A stretch of 15,091 bases of DNA from an uncultured Eubacteriales bacterium (GCA_958402445.1 CATXTO010000044.1:1-15091), one strand, 5' to 3'; shown: positions 6,596-14,867, counted from the stretch's first letter. Numbers and translations are program-made. The notes: generated by a model not told the origin, from the letters alone.

Positions 6596-7642
6596 TTGCG
6601 CACTGGTACCATGTGGGCCCTGGTCAAAGACAAACCAGAGATGGGCCTGACAATGAAACAAGTGGAAATCCCCACCGTTGGCGATAACGACGTCATGATC
6701 AAAATCCATAAGACCGCGATTTGCGGCACGGACGTGCACATCTGGGACTGGAACGAATGGGCGCAAAATACCATTCGGCTCGGCACCACCGCCGGCCATG
6801 AGTATGTGGGCGAAATCGTGGAAATCGGCCGGAACGTCAAAGGCCGACGGGTGGGCGAGTTGGTTTCCGGAGAAGGGCACATTGTCTGCGGCATGTGCCG
6901 GAACTGCCGCTCCGGCCGAGGCCATCTGTGCAAGGCCACCCGGGGCGTAGGGGTAGACCGGGACGGCGCGTTTGCCGAGTATCTGGTGATTCCCGCCAGT
7001 AACGTCATCCCCTGCTCGGAGAAAATTTCGGAGGAGCTGTACGCTATTTTTGATCCCTTCGGCAACGCCACCCACACCGCTCTGTCTTTCAATCTTTTGG
7101 GCGAGGACGTGCTGGTTACAGGCGCCGGCCCCATCGGCATCATGGCCGCCGCCATTGCCAAGTTCTCCGGCGCCCGGAACGTCGTCATCACAGACCTCAA
7201 CGACCACCGGCTGGAGCTGGCCCGGCGGTTCGGCGTCACCGCCGTCAACACCAAACAGACGGACCTGCGGGATGTCATGAAGGAGCTGGGCGTTCTGGAA
7301 GGGTTCGACGTGGGCATGGAGATGTCCGGCAGCCCCGTGGCCCTGGGTCAGCTCATTGACTCCATGTACAACGGCGGGCGCATCGCCCTGCTGGGCCTGC
7401 CCAGCCGCAACATGGTGGAACTTCCCCTGAATACCATTATCTGGAACGGCCTGACCCTGCAGGGCATCTATGGCCGGGAGATGTTTGAGACCTGGTACAA
7501 AATGCAGGCTATGGTGGAGGCCGGCTTCCCCCTGGAACGGATTATCACCCACCGGTTCCCCATCCGGGCCTATCAGCAGGGCTTTGAGGCCATGCGCTCC
7601 GGCCAATCCGGCAAAGTCATTTTGGACTGGTCTGATATTTGA
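6596..7642 (+). CDS. tdh: L-threonine 3-dehydrogenase (zinc, NAD+-dependent)
   Basis: Oxidises L-threonine to 2-amino-3-ketobutyrate with NAD+ in the cytoplasm. The sequence closely follows E. coli Tdh along its length: KTAICGTDVHIW, GHEYVGE, a four-cysteine structural zinc loop, AIFDPFGNA.HTALSF, GAGPIGIMAAA, GREMFETWYKM and a DAMRSGQSGKVIL-like end. From the TTG start, the catalytic zinc ligands are Cys43, His68 and Glu69; structural zinc cysteines are 98, 101, 104 and 112; the Rossmann GAGPIG is at 176-181, with an NAD-preferring Asp200. The TTG at 6596 is chosen because AGGAG (6583-6587) lies 8 nt upstream. A GTG at 6587 overlaps that site, while the ATG at 6611 matches the E. coli N-terminus but is 23 nt from it. 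The length of 348 residues is normal (E. coli 341). kbl follows after 51 nt, completing the pathway. Confidence 0.96.
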   Translation: MRTGTMWALVKDKPEMGLTMKQVEIPTVGDNDVMIKIHKTAICGTDVHIWDWNEWAQNTIRLGTTAGHEYVGEIVEIGRNVKGRRVGELVSGEGHIVCGMCRNCRSGRGHLCKATRGVGVDRDGAFAEYLVIPASNVIPCSEKISEELYAIFDPFGNATHTALSFNLLGEDVLVTGAGPIGIMAAAIAKFSGARNVVITDLNDHRLELARRFGVTAVNTKQTDLRDVMKELGVLEGFDVGMEMSGSPVALGQLIDSMYNGGRIALLGLPSRNMVELPLNTIIWNGLTLQGIYGREMFETWYKMQAMVEAGFPLERIITHRFPIRAYQQGFEAMRSGQSGKVILDWSDI

Positions 7643-7693
7643 CCGTCCGCTCCGTTTTTGAATTCCATATTTACTTAGAAAGGATGCGGTTTC

Positions 7694-8899
7694 ATGAATA
7701 AACAGGAAGCATTCGCCTACTACCAGAGCCAGCTGGACGACATTCAGAAAGCCGGCGTCAAAAAAGCCGAGCGCATCATCACCACGCCCCAGAGCGCCCA
7801 TATTTTCGCCGACGGCAAGGATCTTCTCAACATGTGCGCCAACAACTACCTGGGCCTGGCGGACAACCCGGAGCTGATTCAGGCGGCCAAGGCGGCCTAT
7901 GACGAATACGGCTACGGCCTTGCCTCGGTCCGGTTCATCTGCGGCACCCAATCCATTCATAAAAAGCTGGAGCAGGCCGTGGCTCGGTTCCTGGGCACCG
8001 AGGATACCATTTTGTATTCCTCCTGCTTCGACGCCAACGGCGGTCTGTTCGAGGTCCTGCTGGGCCCGGAGGATGCGGTCATCAGCGACGAACTGAACCA
8101 CGCCTCCATCATTGACGGCGTCCGCCTGTGCAAGGCCAAGCGGTACCGCTACAAAAACAACAACATGGCGGACCTGGAAGCCCAGCTCCAAGCCGCGGAC
8201 GCCGCCGGCGCCCGGATTAAACTCATCGCCACCGACGGCGTATTCTCCATGGACGGCATCATCGCCAACCTGAAGGGGGTATGTGACCTGGCCGACCAGT
8301 ACGGCGCTATGGTCATGGTGGACGACAGCCACGCCACGGGCTTTGTAGGCCCCCGGGGCCGGGGCGCCACGGAGCACTGCGGCGTCATGGGCCGGGTGGA
8401 TATCGTCACCGGCACCTTCGGCAAGGCTATGGGCGGTGCCTCCGGCGGCTTCACCACCGGCAAGAAGGAGATCGTCGATCTGCTGCGGCAGCGGAGCCGC
8501 CCCTATCTGTTCTCCAACACTCTGGCTCCCGCCGTGGCCGCCGGCACCCTGAAGTGCATTGAGATGCTGGAGGCCGATACCAGCCGCCGGGACCATCTGG
8601 AGGCCATTACCGTGGGCTACCGCCAGGCTTTGAAGGACGCCGGCTTCGACATCATCGACGGCACCCATCCCTGCGTTCCCATCATGCTCTACGACGAGCA
8701 CAAGGCCGCCCGTATGGCGCAGAAGCTTTACGAGCTGGGTATCTACGCCGTGAGCTTCACCTACCCCGTGGTGCCCAAGGGCAAGGCCCGCATCCGCACC
8801 CAGGTCTCCGCCGCTCATACCCAGGAGGACCTGGACTTCGCTGTCCGCTGCTTCATCGAGGCCCGGCGGCAGATGGAGGCCGAGGACGCGGCGCAATAG
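7694..8899 (+). CDS. kbl: Glycine C-acetyltransferase (2-amino-3-ketobutyrate CoA ligase)
   Basis: PLP-dependent alpha-oxoamine synthase that cleaves 2-amino-3-ketobutyrate with CoA to glycine and acetyl-CoA, using the unstable product of Tdh. At 401 residues it has the usual length. Visible motifs: NMCANNYLGLA (substrate entry), ASVRFICGTQSIHKKLE, SDELNHASIIDG with His136 stacking on PLP, DGVFSMDG, VDDSHATGF with Asp210 and His213, and the PLP lysine Lys244 in GTFGKAMGGASGG. The related synthases KBL, BioF, ALAS and SPT share the fold; the tdh neighbour, the sequence and Kbl-like numbering point to Kbl. The ATG follows AAAGGA by about 10 nt. The 51-nt gap from tdh and the hairpin after the stop define a two-gene operon feeding acetyl-CoA and glycine metabolism. 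Confidence 0.96.
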   Translation: MNKQEAFAYYQSQLDDIQKAGVKKAERIITTPQSAHIFADGKDLLNMCANNYLGLADNPELIQAAKAAYDEYGYGLASVRFICGTQSIHKKLEQAVARFLGTEDTILYSSCFDANGGLFEVLLGPEDAVISDELNHASIIDGVRLCKAKRYRYKNNNMADLEAQLQAADAAGARIKLIATDGVFSMDGIIANLKGVCDLADQYGAMVMVDDSHATGFVGPRGRGATEHCGVMGRVDIVTGTFGKAMGGASGGFTTGKKEIVDLLRQRSRPYLFSNTLAPAVAAGTLKCIEMLEADTSRRDHLEAITVGYRQALKDAGFDIIDGTHPCVPIMLYDEHKAARMAQKLYELGIYAVSFTYPVVPKGKARIRTQVSAAHTQEDLDFAVRCFIEARRQMEAEDAAQ

Positions 8900-8921
8900 A
8901 AAGAGTAAAACCGCTTCCGTA

Positions 8922-8957
8922 AAAGGCGGCATGGCCGTTCCAAGCCATGCCGCCTTT
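8922..8957 (+). terminator. Terminator hairpin after tdh-kbl
   Basis: AAAGGCGGCATGGC (8922-8935) pairs perfectly over 14 bp with GCCATGCCGCCTTT (8944-8957), with an 8-nt loop, 22 nt after the kbl stop. The stem itself ends in TTT but no longer T-run follows. The A-run on the left side would give a short U-run on the opposite strand. Its position and stem strength support termination. Confidence 0.8.
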
Positions 8958-8973
8958 CCAGATTATCCAAAAT

Positions 8974-9140
8974 CCCCTACGGGGCTTTTCGACAAGAGGA
9001 TTGCAGTCTACTGCTCGCACGCTTGCAGCCTGCGCGGTATTTCCTACCGCGCACAGGTCGCGGCGGGAAATGATGAAAACCTCCTTCGCGCCTGCCGGCG
9101 CGAACTCTGCGAGGCTACAGGCCGAAAAGGCACCTTTTCG
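8974..9140 (+). other. Gene-free, strongly structured intergenic stretch (possible structured RNA or palindromic repeat)
   Basis: About 230 bp between the kbl terminator and the DUF218 gene hold no credible gene but a dense set of stems: CCCC/GGGG (8974-8984); TGCGCGGTA (9031-9039) with TACCGCGCA (9045-9053); TTCGCGCC (9085-9092) with GGCGCGAA (9097-9104); and CGAAAAG (9123-9129) with CTTTTCG (9134-9140). CTCGCA (9014-9019) and TGCGAG (9108-9113) can pair to enclose the second and third, giving a multibranch fold. It could be a leader RNA of the downstream operon or an intergenic repeat. No known RNA family is recognised. Confidence 0.45.
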
Positions 9141-9209
9141 TTCCGGCTCGGCTTCCCAATCCTGCGCCGTTCCGGGCACGTATGAGCCATGGAGGATCGA
9201 GATAGAACC

Positions 9210-9971
9210 ATGAAAAAAATTTGGACCAACCGCTGGACTTGGGCCGCTTTCCTGGCGCTGCTGGGACTCGTCTTTTGGTTCTGGATTCTGCCCTACCGCT
9301 TCACCGCCCTGGCCCTGTGGGGCGTGGCCGCAGCTCTGACCGCCTATGGCCTTGCAGCCCGTCTGGCCCTGCGGCGTCCTACGGCGGGCCGTTGGGTACG
9401 AACAGGCCTGAATGCCTGTCTGTGTCTGGTGCTGGCGGCTATGGCGGTGACGGAGGGCTTCATTCTCTCCGCCGCCGGGGGGACCCGGGAACCGGAAAGC
9501 CCCTACGTGGTGGTACTGGGCGCGGGGGTTCGGGGCAGCGAACCCTCCCGGGCCCTTTCGGAGCGCCTGCATGCGGCGCTCGCCTACCTGGAAGACCATC
9601 CGGACGCCATCTGCGTGGTCACCGGGGGCCAGGGCGGCGGCGAGGACGTGACGGAGGCCCAATGTATGTACGACTGGCTCACGGCCCGGGGCGTGGATCC
9701 GGACCGGATCTGGCGGGAGGAACAGGCCACCTCCACCCAGGAGAACCTCCGGTATTCCCTGGCCCTGATTCAGGACAGGACCTGCGCCAGGCCGGACGCC
9801 ATTACCGTGGTCTCCAGCGAATACCATCTGTTCCGGGCCGGGCTGATGGCCCGGGATCAGGGCGCCGAGCTCCTGGGGGTTCCGGCGCAAACGCATCCTC
9901 TGCTTCAGCGAATTCACTATGAGTTCCGGGAGATCTTCGGCGTGTGGTTCTACCTGCTCTTCGGGCGGTAG
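9210..9971 (+). CDS. DUF218 (YdcF/SanA/ElyC-like) membrane protein
   Basis: 253 residues from the ATG at 9210 (MKKIWTNRW). An in-frame ATG at 9189 would add seven residues. GGAGG at 9191-9195 lies 14 nt before 9210, which is long, so the start is uncertain. Three hydrophobic segments (about 11-27, 30-52 and 67-87) anchor the N-terminus. The DUF218 domain follows: YVVVLGAGV (about 99-107), ALSERLHAAL, VVTGGQG (136-142), EAQCM, the STQENL motif (175-180) with its conserved Glu-Asn, and SSEYHLFRA (202-210) with the conserved His. Family members such as SanA and ElyC affect envelope integrity and polyprenyl-carrier-linked wall synthesis in Gram-negative bacteria; the biochemical reaction is generally unknown. 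It stands first in a run of plus-strand genes, 59 nt before the M42 peptidase. Confidence 0.88.
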   Translation: MKKIWTNRWTWAAFLALLGLVFWFWILPYRFTALALWGVAAALTAYGLAARLALRRPTAGRWVRTGLNACLCLVLAAMAVTEGFILSAAGGTREPESPYVVVLGAGVRGSEPSRALSERLHAALAYLEDHPDAICVVTGGQGGGEDVTEAQCMYDWLTARGVDPDRIWREEQATSTQENLRYSLALIQDRTCARPDAITVVSSEYHLFRAGLMARDQGAELLGVPAQTHPLLQRIHYEFREIFGVWFYLLFGR

Positions 9972-10030
9972 CCACAAGCCCCATTGAACCTACTAACAAA
10001 ACCAAATCATTTAAAGGAGGAATCCCACAT

Positions 10031-11068
10031 ATGGATCAAACCTACGCAACCTTCGCCGCGGAAAAGGCGGCGGAGCTGCTGGCCGTGGACAGTCCCACCG
10101 GCTTTACCCACCTGGCGGAGGCCTGGGTGATGGAGGCCTTCTCCGCCCTGGGCTGTCCTGTCCGCCGCACTCTGAAGGGCGGCATTCTGATCGACCTGGG
10201 CGGCAAAGATGAGCAAGACGCCCTGCTGCTGGAGGCCCACACGGACACCCTGGGGGCCATGGTGGCGGAGGTGAAGGGCACCGGCCGGCTCCGGCTCACG
10301 GGTCTGGGCGGCCTGAATCCCAACAACGCCGAGGCGGAAAACGTCCGGGTCTATACCAGGGCCGGCAAGGTCCTGGAGGGTACGTTCCAGCTCTGCAACG
10401 CCTCCATTCACGTCAACGGGGATTACAGCTCCGCGAAACGCAGCTTCGACACCATGGAGGTGGTGCTGGACTATCCCGTGACAAACGCCGAGGACGCGGA
10501 AAAGCTGGGTGTGCAGGTGGGGGATATTGTCTGCTTTGACCCCAGAACCCGGATCACGGAGACGGGCTACATCAAGAGCCGGTTTTTAGACGACAAGCTC
10601 TCCGTGGGCATCCTTCTGGGCCTGGCCAAATATTTGAAGGACCAGGCGATCACACCGGCCCGCCGGGTCTACGTCCATGTGACGATCTATGAGGAGGTGG
10701 GTCACGGCGGCGCGGCCTCCGTGCCCGCAGGGGTGACCGAGGCCATCTCCGTGGATATGGGCTGCGTGGGCGACGGCCTGCGCTGCACGGAGCGGCAGGT
10801 GAGCATCTGCGCCAAGGACTCCGGCGGCCCCTACTCCTACGAAGTGGTAAGTAAGCTTCTCGACGCGGCCAAGCGGGAGGGCGCGGATTACGCGGTAGAC
10901 ATCTATCCCCACTATGGCAGCGATGTGGAGGCCACCCTCAGCGCCGGCTTCGACCTGCGGCACGGCCTGATCGGCGCAGGGGTTTATGCCAGTCACGGCT
11001 ACGAACGCAGTCACGTGGACGGCGTGTACAACACGCTATTGGTTTTGAAGGGCTATCTTAATGTTTAA
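10031..11068 (+). CDS. M42 family metallo-aminopeptidase
   Basis: 345 residues from the ATG at 10031, preceded by AAAGGAGG with a 10-nt spacer; the frame extends upstream into the DUF218 gene without a better start. M42 enzymes (glutamyl aminopeptidase, tetrahedral TET peptidases, and proteins once called cellulase M) are cytosolic two-metal aminopeptidases acting on peptides. Metal and catalytic positions are visible: His70 with Asp72 in EAHTDTLGA, the bridging Asp at 187 or 188 in FLDDK, Glu221-Glu222 in IYEEVGHGG (general base and ligand), Asp242 in SVDMGC and the final His328 in YERSHVDGVYNTL. Length and motif order match the family. Its gene ends 16 nt before the first M3 peptidase, so the three peptidase genes are probably one transcript. 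Substrate preference cannot be read from sequence. Confidence 0.93.
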   Translation: MDQTYATFAAEKAAELLAVDSPTGFTHLAEAWVMEAFSALGCPVRRTLKGGILIDLGGKDEQDALLLEAHTDTLGAMVAEVKGTGRLRLTGLGGLNPNNAEAENVRVYTRAGKVLEGTFQLCNASIHVNGDYSSAKRSFDTMEVVLDYPVTNAEDAEKLGVQVGDIVCFDPRTRITETGYIKSRFLDDKLSVGILLGLAKYLKDQAITPARRVYVHVTIYEEVGHGGAASVPAGVTEAISVDMGCVGDGLRCTERQVSICAKDSGGPYSYEVVSKLLDAAKREGADYAVDIYPHYGSDVEATLSAGFDLRHGLIGAGVYASHGYERSHVDGVYNTLLVLKGYLNV

Positions 11069-11084
11069 TTATGACGGAGGAACC

Positions 11085-12788
11085 ATGGACAACTTTACTT
11101 TTTCAACGTTGCAGTATACCAGGCCGGACATCACCGCGCTGCAGGAGACCCTGACAGGACTGAAACAGCGGGTGGAGTCGGCAACGTCCTATGCGCAGGT
11201 ACGGCAGGCGCTTTTGGAGCTGGATCGGTACGCCTGCGAATTTCAAACCATGTGTGTTCTTGTGAATATCCGGCACACCCTGGACACCACGGACAAATTC
11301 TACGAAGAGGAAAACGAGTACCTCAATGAGGTCAATCCCACGCTGATGCCTCATTTTATTGCCCTGAGCCGAGCCTTCGCGGGCAGCGCCTTCCGCAGCG
11401 AGCTGGAGGCGGAATTCGGCAAGCAGTATTTTGTGGGCCTGGAGCTCCAGGACAAGAGCTTCTGTGAGGAGAACATCCCCCTGATGCAGCGGGAGAGCAA
11501 GCTCACGGACGAGTATCAAAAAATTATGGCCACCGCCGCCATTGCCTTCGACGGGCAGACGCTGAACCTGTACGGCCTCCAAAAGTATTTTGAGCACGCC
11601 GACCGGCAGGTCCGGGCCGCCGCTTTCCGGTCCTTCTCCGCGTTCTATGCCTCCCATGAGACCCGACTGGAGGAAATTTGGGATGAGCTCATCGATATTC
11701 GGAACCAGATGGGCCGAAACCTGGGCTATGAGAACTTTATTCCCCTGGGGTATCTGCAGCAGGGCCGCACGGATTACGGTCTGGAGCAGGTGGCTTCCTT
11801 CCGGGAGCAGGTGCGCAGGGAACTGGTCCCTCTGTGTCAAAAGCTCTACGAAGCTCAAGCAAAGCGCCTGGGACTGGACCACGTCATGGCCTATGATGAA
11901 AAACGGTTGTTTCCCGACGGGAACGCAGTGCCCGCAGGAGACGACGCCTTCCTGGTGGAGGCAGCCCGGCAAATGTACCACGAGCTCAGCCCAGAAACCG
12001 CGGAATTCATCGATTTTATGATTAGCCACGAGCTTATGGACCTGAAAAACAAACCGGGCAAGGCCTCCACCGGCTATATGACCATCCTCCCCACCCTCAA
12101 AGCTCCCTTCGTCTTCTCCTGCTTCAATCAAACCATAGGCGATATTCAGGTCCTGACCCACGAGCTGGGCCACGCCTTCGCCGCTTATATGGCCATGCGG
12201 AATCAGCCGCTCTCCGACTATTATATGGAGTCCACTGACATCGCCGAAATCCACTCCATGACCATGGAGCAGTTCGCTTATCCCTACGCCGAGCGGTTCT
12301 TTGGGGACCAGGCGGACAAATTCCGGTTTGCCCACCTGCAGGAGGCCCTGACCTTCGTGCCCTTCGGGGTGGCCGTGGATGAGTTCCAGCACATCTGCTA
12401 TGCCCATCCTGAGCTGACGCCCAAGGAGCGGACCTGGAAATGGCATGAGCTGGAGGAAAAATACATGCCCTGGCGGCAGTATGAAGACGACGCATTCATG
12501 GATCGCGGCGGCTTCTGGTACTATAAGCTCCATATCTATCTATACCCCTTCTATTATATCAATTACACCCTCACCACCATGGGCGCCCTGGAATTCAAAC
12601 AAAAAATGGCGGCGAACCACGAAAAGGCCTGGGCGGACTACCTGAACCTATGCAAGGTGGGCGGCAGCCGCAGCTATCTGGAAACCCTGCGGTACGCCAA
12701 TCTCTCGGTCCCCTTTGAGGAGGGCGCCGTGGCTCGGTCTATCGCCTACGCCCGGGACCTGCTTCTACAGGCCATTGCCACTTCCTGA
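11085..12788 (+). CDS. M3 family oligoendopeptidase, copy 1
   Basis: 567 residues from the ATG at 11085, with GGAGG only 4 nt upstream. An in-frame ATG at 11061 would overlap the end of the M42 gene and lacks a ribosome site. This is a cytoplasmic thimet/oligopeptidase-type zinc peptidase that cleaves short peptides. Helical N-terminal half; the zinc site is HELGH (His359, Glu360, His363) in VLTHELGHAF, with the third ligand Glu388 in DIAEIHSM. The substrate-binding HIY.YPFYYINY block is at about 483-494. Length of roughly 565 fits the shorter M3 group that is not classical PepF (about 600), so no gene symbol is given. A second, diverged copy follows 52 nt downstream. Confidence 0.93.
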   Translation: MDNFTFSTLQYTRPDITALQETLTGLKQRVESATSYAQVRQALLELDRYACEFQTMCVLVNIRHTLDTTDKFYEEENEYLNEVNPTLMPHFIALSRAFAGSAFRSELEAEFGKQYFVGLELQDKSFCEENIPLMQRESKLTDEYQKIMATAAIAFDGQTLNLYGLQKYFEHADRQVRAAAFRSFSAFYASHETRLEEIWDELIDIRNQMGRNLGYENFIPLGYLQQGRTDYGLEQVASFREQVRRELVPLCQKLYEAQAKRLGLDHVMAYDEKRLFPDGNAVPAGDDAFLVEAARQMYHELSPETAEFIDFMISHELMDLKNKPGKASTGYMTILPTLKAPFVFSCFNQTIGDIQVLTHELGHAFAAYMAMRNQPLSDYYMESTDIAEIHSMTMEQFAYPYAERFFGDQADKFRFAHLQEALTFVPFGVAVDEFQHICYAHPELTPKERTWKWHELEEKYMPWRQYEDDAFMDRGGFWYYKLHIYLYPFYYINYTLTTMGALEFKQKMAANHEKAWADYLNLCKVGGSRSYLETLRYANLSVPFEEGAVARSIAYARDLLLQAIATS

Positions 12789-12840
12789 GCTGAATTCATG
12801 CAAAAACCCCTGTAACGAATTTTAGATTGGAGGTATTCCC

Positions 12841-14541
12841 ATGAAGTTCTCGGAAATACCCTATGAGCGGGGAAACGTGGAGGCGCTCAAAGCGGAGCTG
12901 GCGGCTATCACGGAGCGATTCCGCGCTGCGGAAACCTGGGACGCTGCGGACCGCGCTTTTGTGGCGATGAATGAGGCCCAGGGCCGGCTGCTGACCATGA
13001 GCCAGGTGGCCCATGTGCGCCGGGACATCGACACCCGGGATCCCTTTTACGACGGGGAAGTGGCCTTCTACAACCGAGCCCTGCCGGAGCTCCAGCCCCT
13101 GCGGCAGGCCTGGACACGGGCAACCCTGGAAAGCCCATTCCGGAAGCAGTTGGAGGAAAAGTACGGCGGCGTCTCTTTTCTGAACGGGGAAATAAACCTT
13201 AAGACCTTCTCGCCGGAGATCATTCCGGAGCTACAGGAGGAAAACGAGCTGGTCTGCGCCTACACAAAGCTCCTGGCCTCGGCCCAAATTCCCTTTGCCG
13301 GCTCGGTCTACACCCTGGCGCAGTTGGGCCCCTATAAACTGGACCCGGACGATCAGACACGGCTGGCCGCCTGGACCGCAGAGGGCCGATGGTACAATGA
13401 AAACGGGGAGGCCCTGGACCTGCTCTACGATCAGCTCGTAAAGCTTCGGGACCGGATGAGCCGGAAGCTGGGCTACGACAGCTATATCCAGCTGGGTTAT
13501 TACCGTATGGAGCGCAACTGCTATGACCAGGCCGACGTGGAGCGGTTCCGCGCTGCGGTGCGGACCTACTTGGTCCCCGTGGCGGATCAAATCTATCGGC
13601 AGCAAGCCCAGCGCCTTGGGAAGCCCTACCCCATGAACTTCGCGGACAACGCCCTGGAATTCCGGTCCGGCAATCCCAGGCCCGCCGGAGATCCGGCCGC
13701 CATTTTAGAGCAGGGCACCAAATTCTACACCGAGCTGAGTCCGGAAACTGAAGAATTTTGGCGCTTCATGCGGGAGCATGAGATGATGGACGTGCTCTCC
13801 CGAACCGGAAAGGCCGGCGGCGGCTACTGCACCTGCCTGTACGACTACCGCGCCCCCTTCATCTTCGCCAACTTCAACGGTACCTCCCACGACGTGGAGG
13901 TCATCACCCACGAGGCCGGCCACGCCTTCGCAGGCTATGTCAACCGAGATCGGATCCCGGCGGATACCATCTGGCCCAGTCTGGAGGGCTGCGAGGTCCA
14001 CTCCAAGTCCATGGAGTTCTTCGCATGGCCTTGGGCGGAGGGCTTCTTTGGGCCGGACGCCCGGAAATACCGCTACACCCACCTGTCCGGGGCCCTGACC
14101 TTTATCCCCTATGGTACCATGGTGGATCACTTCCAGCATCTGGTCTATGAAAAGCCGGAAATGACGCCGGCCCAGCGCCACGAGGCCTGGAAGGAACTGT
14201 TGGGCATTTATATGCCCTGGATGAAGTTGGGCGAAATCCCCTTCTACGGGGAGGGCAAGGGCTGGCAGCGGCAGAGCCACATTTACAAGACGCCCTTTTA
14301 CTATATCGACTACTGCCTGGCTCAGACTGTCGCCCTGGAGCTGTGGGTAAAACTGCAGCAGGATCCCAAAGCGGCGTTCCAGACCTATCTGGCCTACACC
14401 AAGCTGGGCGGCAGCATGGTCTTTACGGACCTGTTGCGGGCGTCGGGCTTGGATAGCCCCTTTGACGAAACCTGCCTGCGCACAGTGTGTCAGGCTGCCC
14501 AGGCCTTTTTGGAGGCCTATGACCTGTCCGGCCTGCTATAA
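12841..14541 (+). CDS. M3 family oligoendopeptidase, copy 2
   Basis: 566 residues; ATG with TGGAGG 7 nt upstream. Same architecture as the preceding gene and collinear with it throughout: similar N-terminal LDTTDKFY versus IDTRDPFY, YHELSPETAEF versus YTELSPETEEF, and zinc site HEAGH (His357, Glu358, His361) in VITHEAGHAFAGY. The third ligand is Glu385 in GCEVHSKSMEFFAWP, and the Tyr-rich block HIYKTPFYYIDY lies near 480. The HELGH/HEAGH difference and differing residues around the cleft suggest a split in peptide preference after an old duplication (inference). All catalytic residues are kept, so both copies should be active. It is the last gene of the run, followed 34 nt later by a strong terminator. 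Confidence 0.93.
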   Translation: MKFSEIPYERGNVEALKAELAAITERFRAAETWDAADRAFVAMNEAQGRLLTMSQVAHVRRDIDTRDPFYDGEVAFYNRALPELQPLRQAWTRATLESPFRKQLEEKYGGVSFLNGEINLKTFSPEIIPELQEENELVCAYTKLLASAQIPFAGSVYTLAQLGPYKLDPDDQTRLAAWTAEGRWYNENGEALDLLYDQLVKLRDRMSRKLGYDSYIQLGYYRMERNCYDQADVERFRAAVRTYLVPVADQIYRQQAQRLGKPYPMNFADNALEFRSGNPRPAGDPAAILEQGTKFYTELSPETEEFWRFMREHEMMDVLSRTGKAGGGYCTCLYDYRAPFIFANFNGTSHDVEVITHEAGHAFAGYVNRDRIPADTIWPSLEGCEVHSKSMEFFAWPWAEGFFGPDARKYRYTHLSGALTFIPYGTMVDHFQHLVYEKPEMTPAQRHEAWKELLGIYMPWMKLGEIPFYGEGKGWQRQSHIYKTPFYYIDYCLAQTVALELWVKLQQDPKAAFQTYLAYTKLGGSMVFTDLLRASGLDSPFDETCLRTVCQAAQAFLEAYDLSGLL

Positions 14542-14575
14542 CTCACGCAGCAAAAAGGAAAGACTCTATTTTGTG

Positions 14576-14613
14576 ACCGTCCGCCGGCAAGCTAAAACTT
14601 GCCGGCGGACGGT
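14576..14613 (+). terminator. Intrinsic terminator of the peptidase operon
   Basis: ACCGTCCGCCGGCAAG (14576-14591) pairs without mismatch over 16 bp with CTTGCCGGCGGACGGT (14598-14613) around a 6-nt loop. It is followed by TCTTTCGTCTT, a moderately T-rich tail. It starts 34 nt after the stop of the second M3 gene. Confidence 0.87.
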
Positions 14614-14692
14614 TCTTTCGTCTTGCCGTAAAGAAGGATTTTTCATCGCTCCGCATAGAAAAGTAAAAAGCGGCCTGCGGCCGCTCCGAGCA
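14614..14692. other. Non-coding spacer with one GC-rich hairpin
   Basis: No gene is seen. The only clear structure is AGCGGCC (14669-14675) pairing with GGCCGCT (14679-14685) around TGC, immediately before the first decayed repeat copy. It has the same short-loop, GC-rich style as the hairpins of the 71-bp unit. Confidence 0.4.
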
Positions 14693-14793
14693 TGTAGGGG
14701 TGACGTGTGGTCCTGATACGGAGCTCTGTAGGGGCGCTTGATTCGATGGCGTAGGGGCGACCTGTGGTCGCCCGCGGGCGTGCGAAGCACGCC
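14693..14793 (+). repeat. Decayed copies of the palindromic repeat
   Basis: TGTAGGGG occurs at 14693-14700 and 14727-14734, and GTAGGGGCGA at 14751-14760. The second is followed by GATTCGATGGC, a near match to the GATTCGGGGGC spacer of the intact 71-bp unit. The third continues through both internal hairpins (one T for C in the first loop region) but loses the CCCCTACA end at about 14793. The pattern fits older or truncated members of the array at 14939-15091. Confidence 0.7.
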
Positions 14794-14867
14794 TCGTCGG
14801 GACAAAGTCCGCTTTTGCTTCGGCGGCTGTCTCGCCGCCATCCGCACCGCTCCCTTGCCCCTCCTCT

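Noticed and set aside
6551..8932. 793-codon minus-strand frame across tdh and kbl
   Set aside because: It spans two well-conserved enzyme genes and their spacer. The product is low-complexity and has no recognisable fold, so it is a codon-bias shadow.
8931..9213. Two overlapping frames of 84 and 88 codons before the DUF218 gene
   Set aside because: Both start in or near the kbl terminator, run through the hairpin-rich stretch and have no usable ribosome site. RNA or DNA structure explains the region better.
11103..12533. 476-codon minus-strand frame opposite the first M3 gene
   Set aside because: Same cause: antisense to a gene with an intact HELGH site, no ribosome site, no family likeness.
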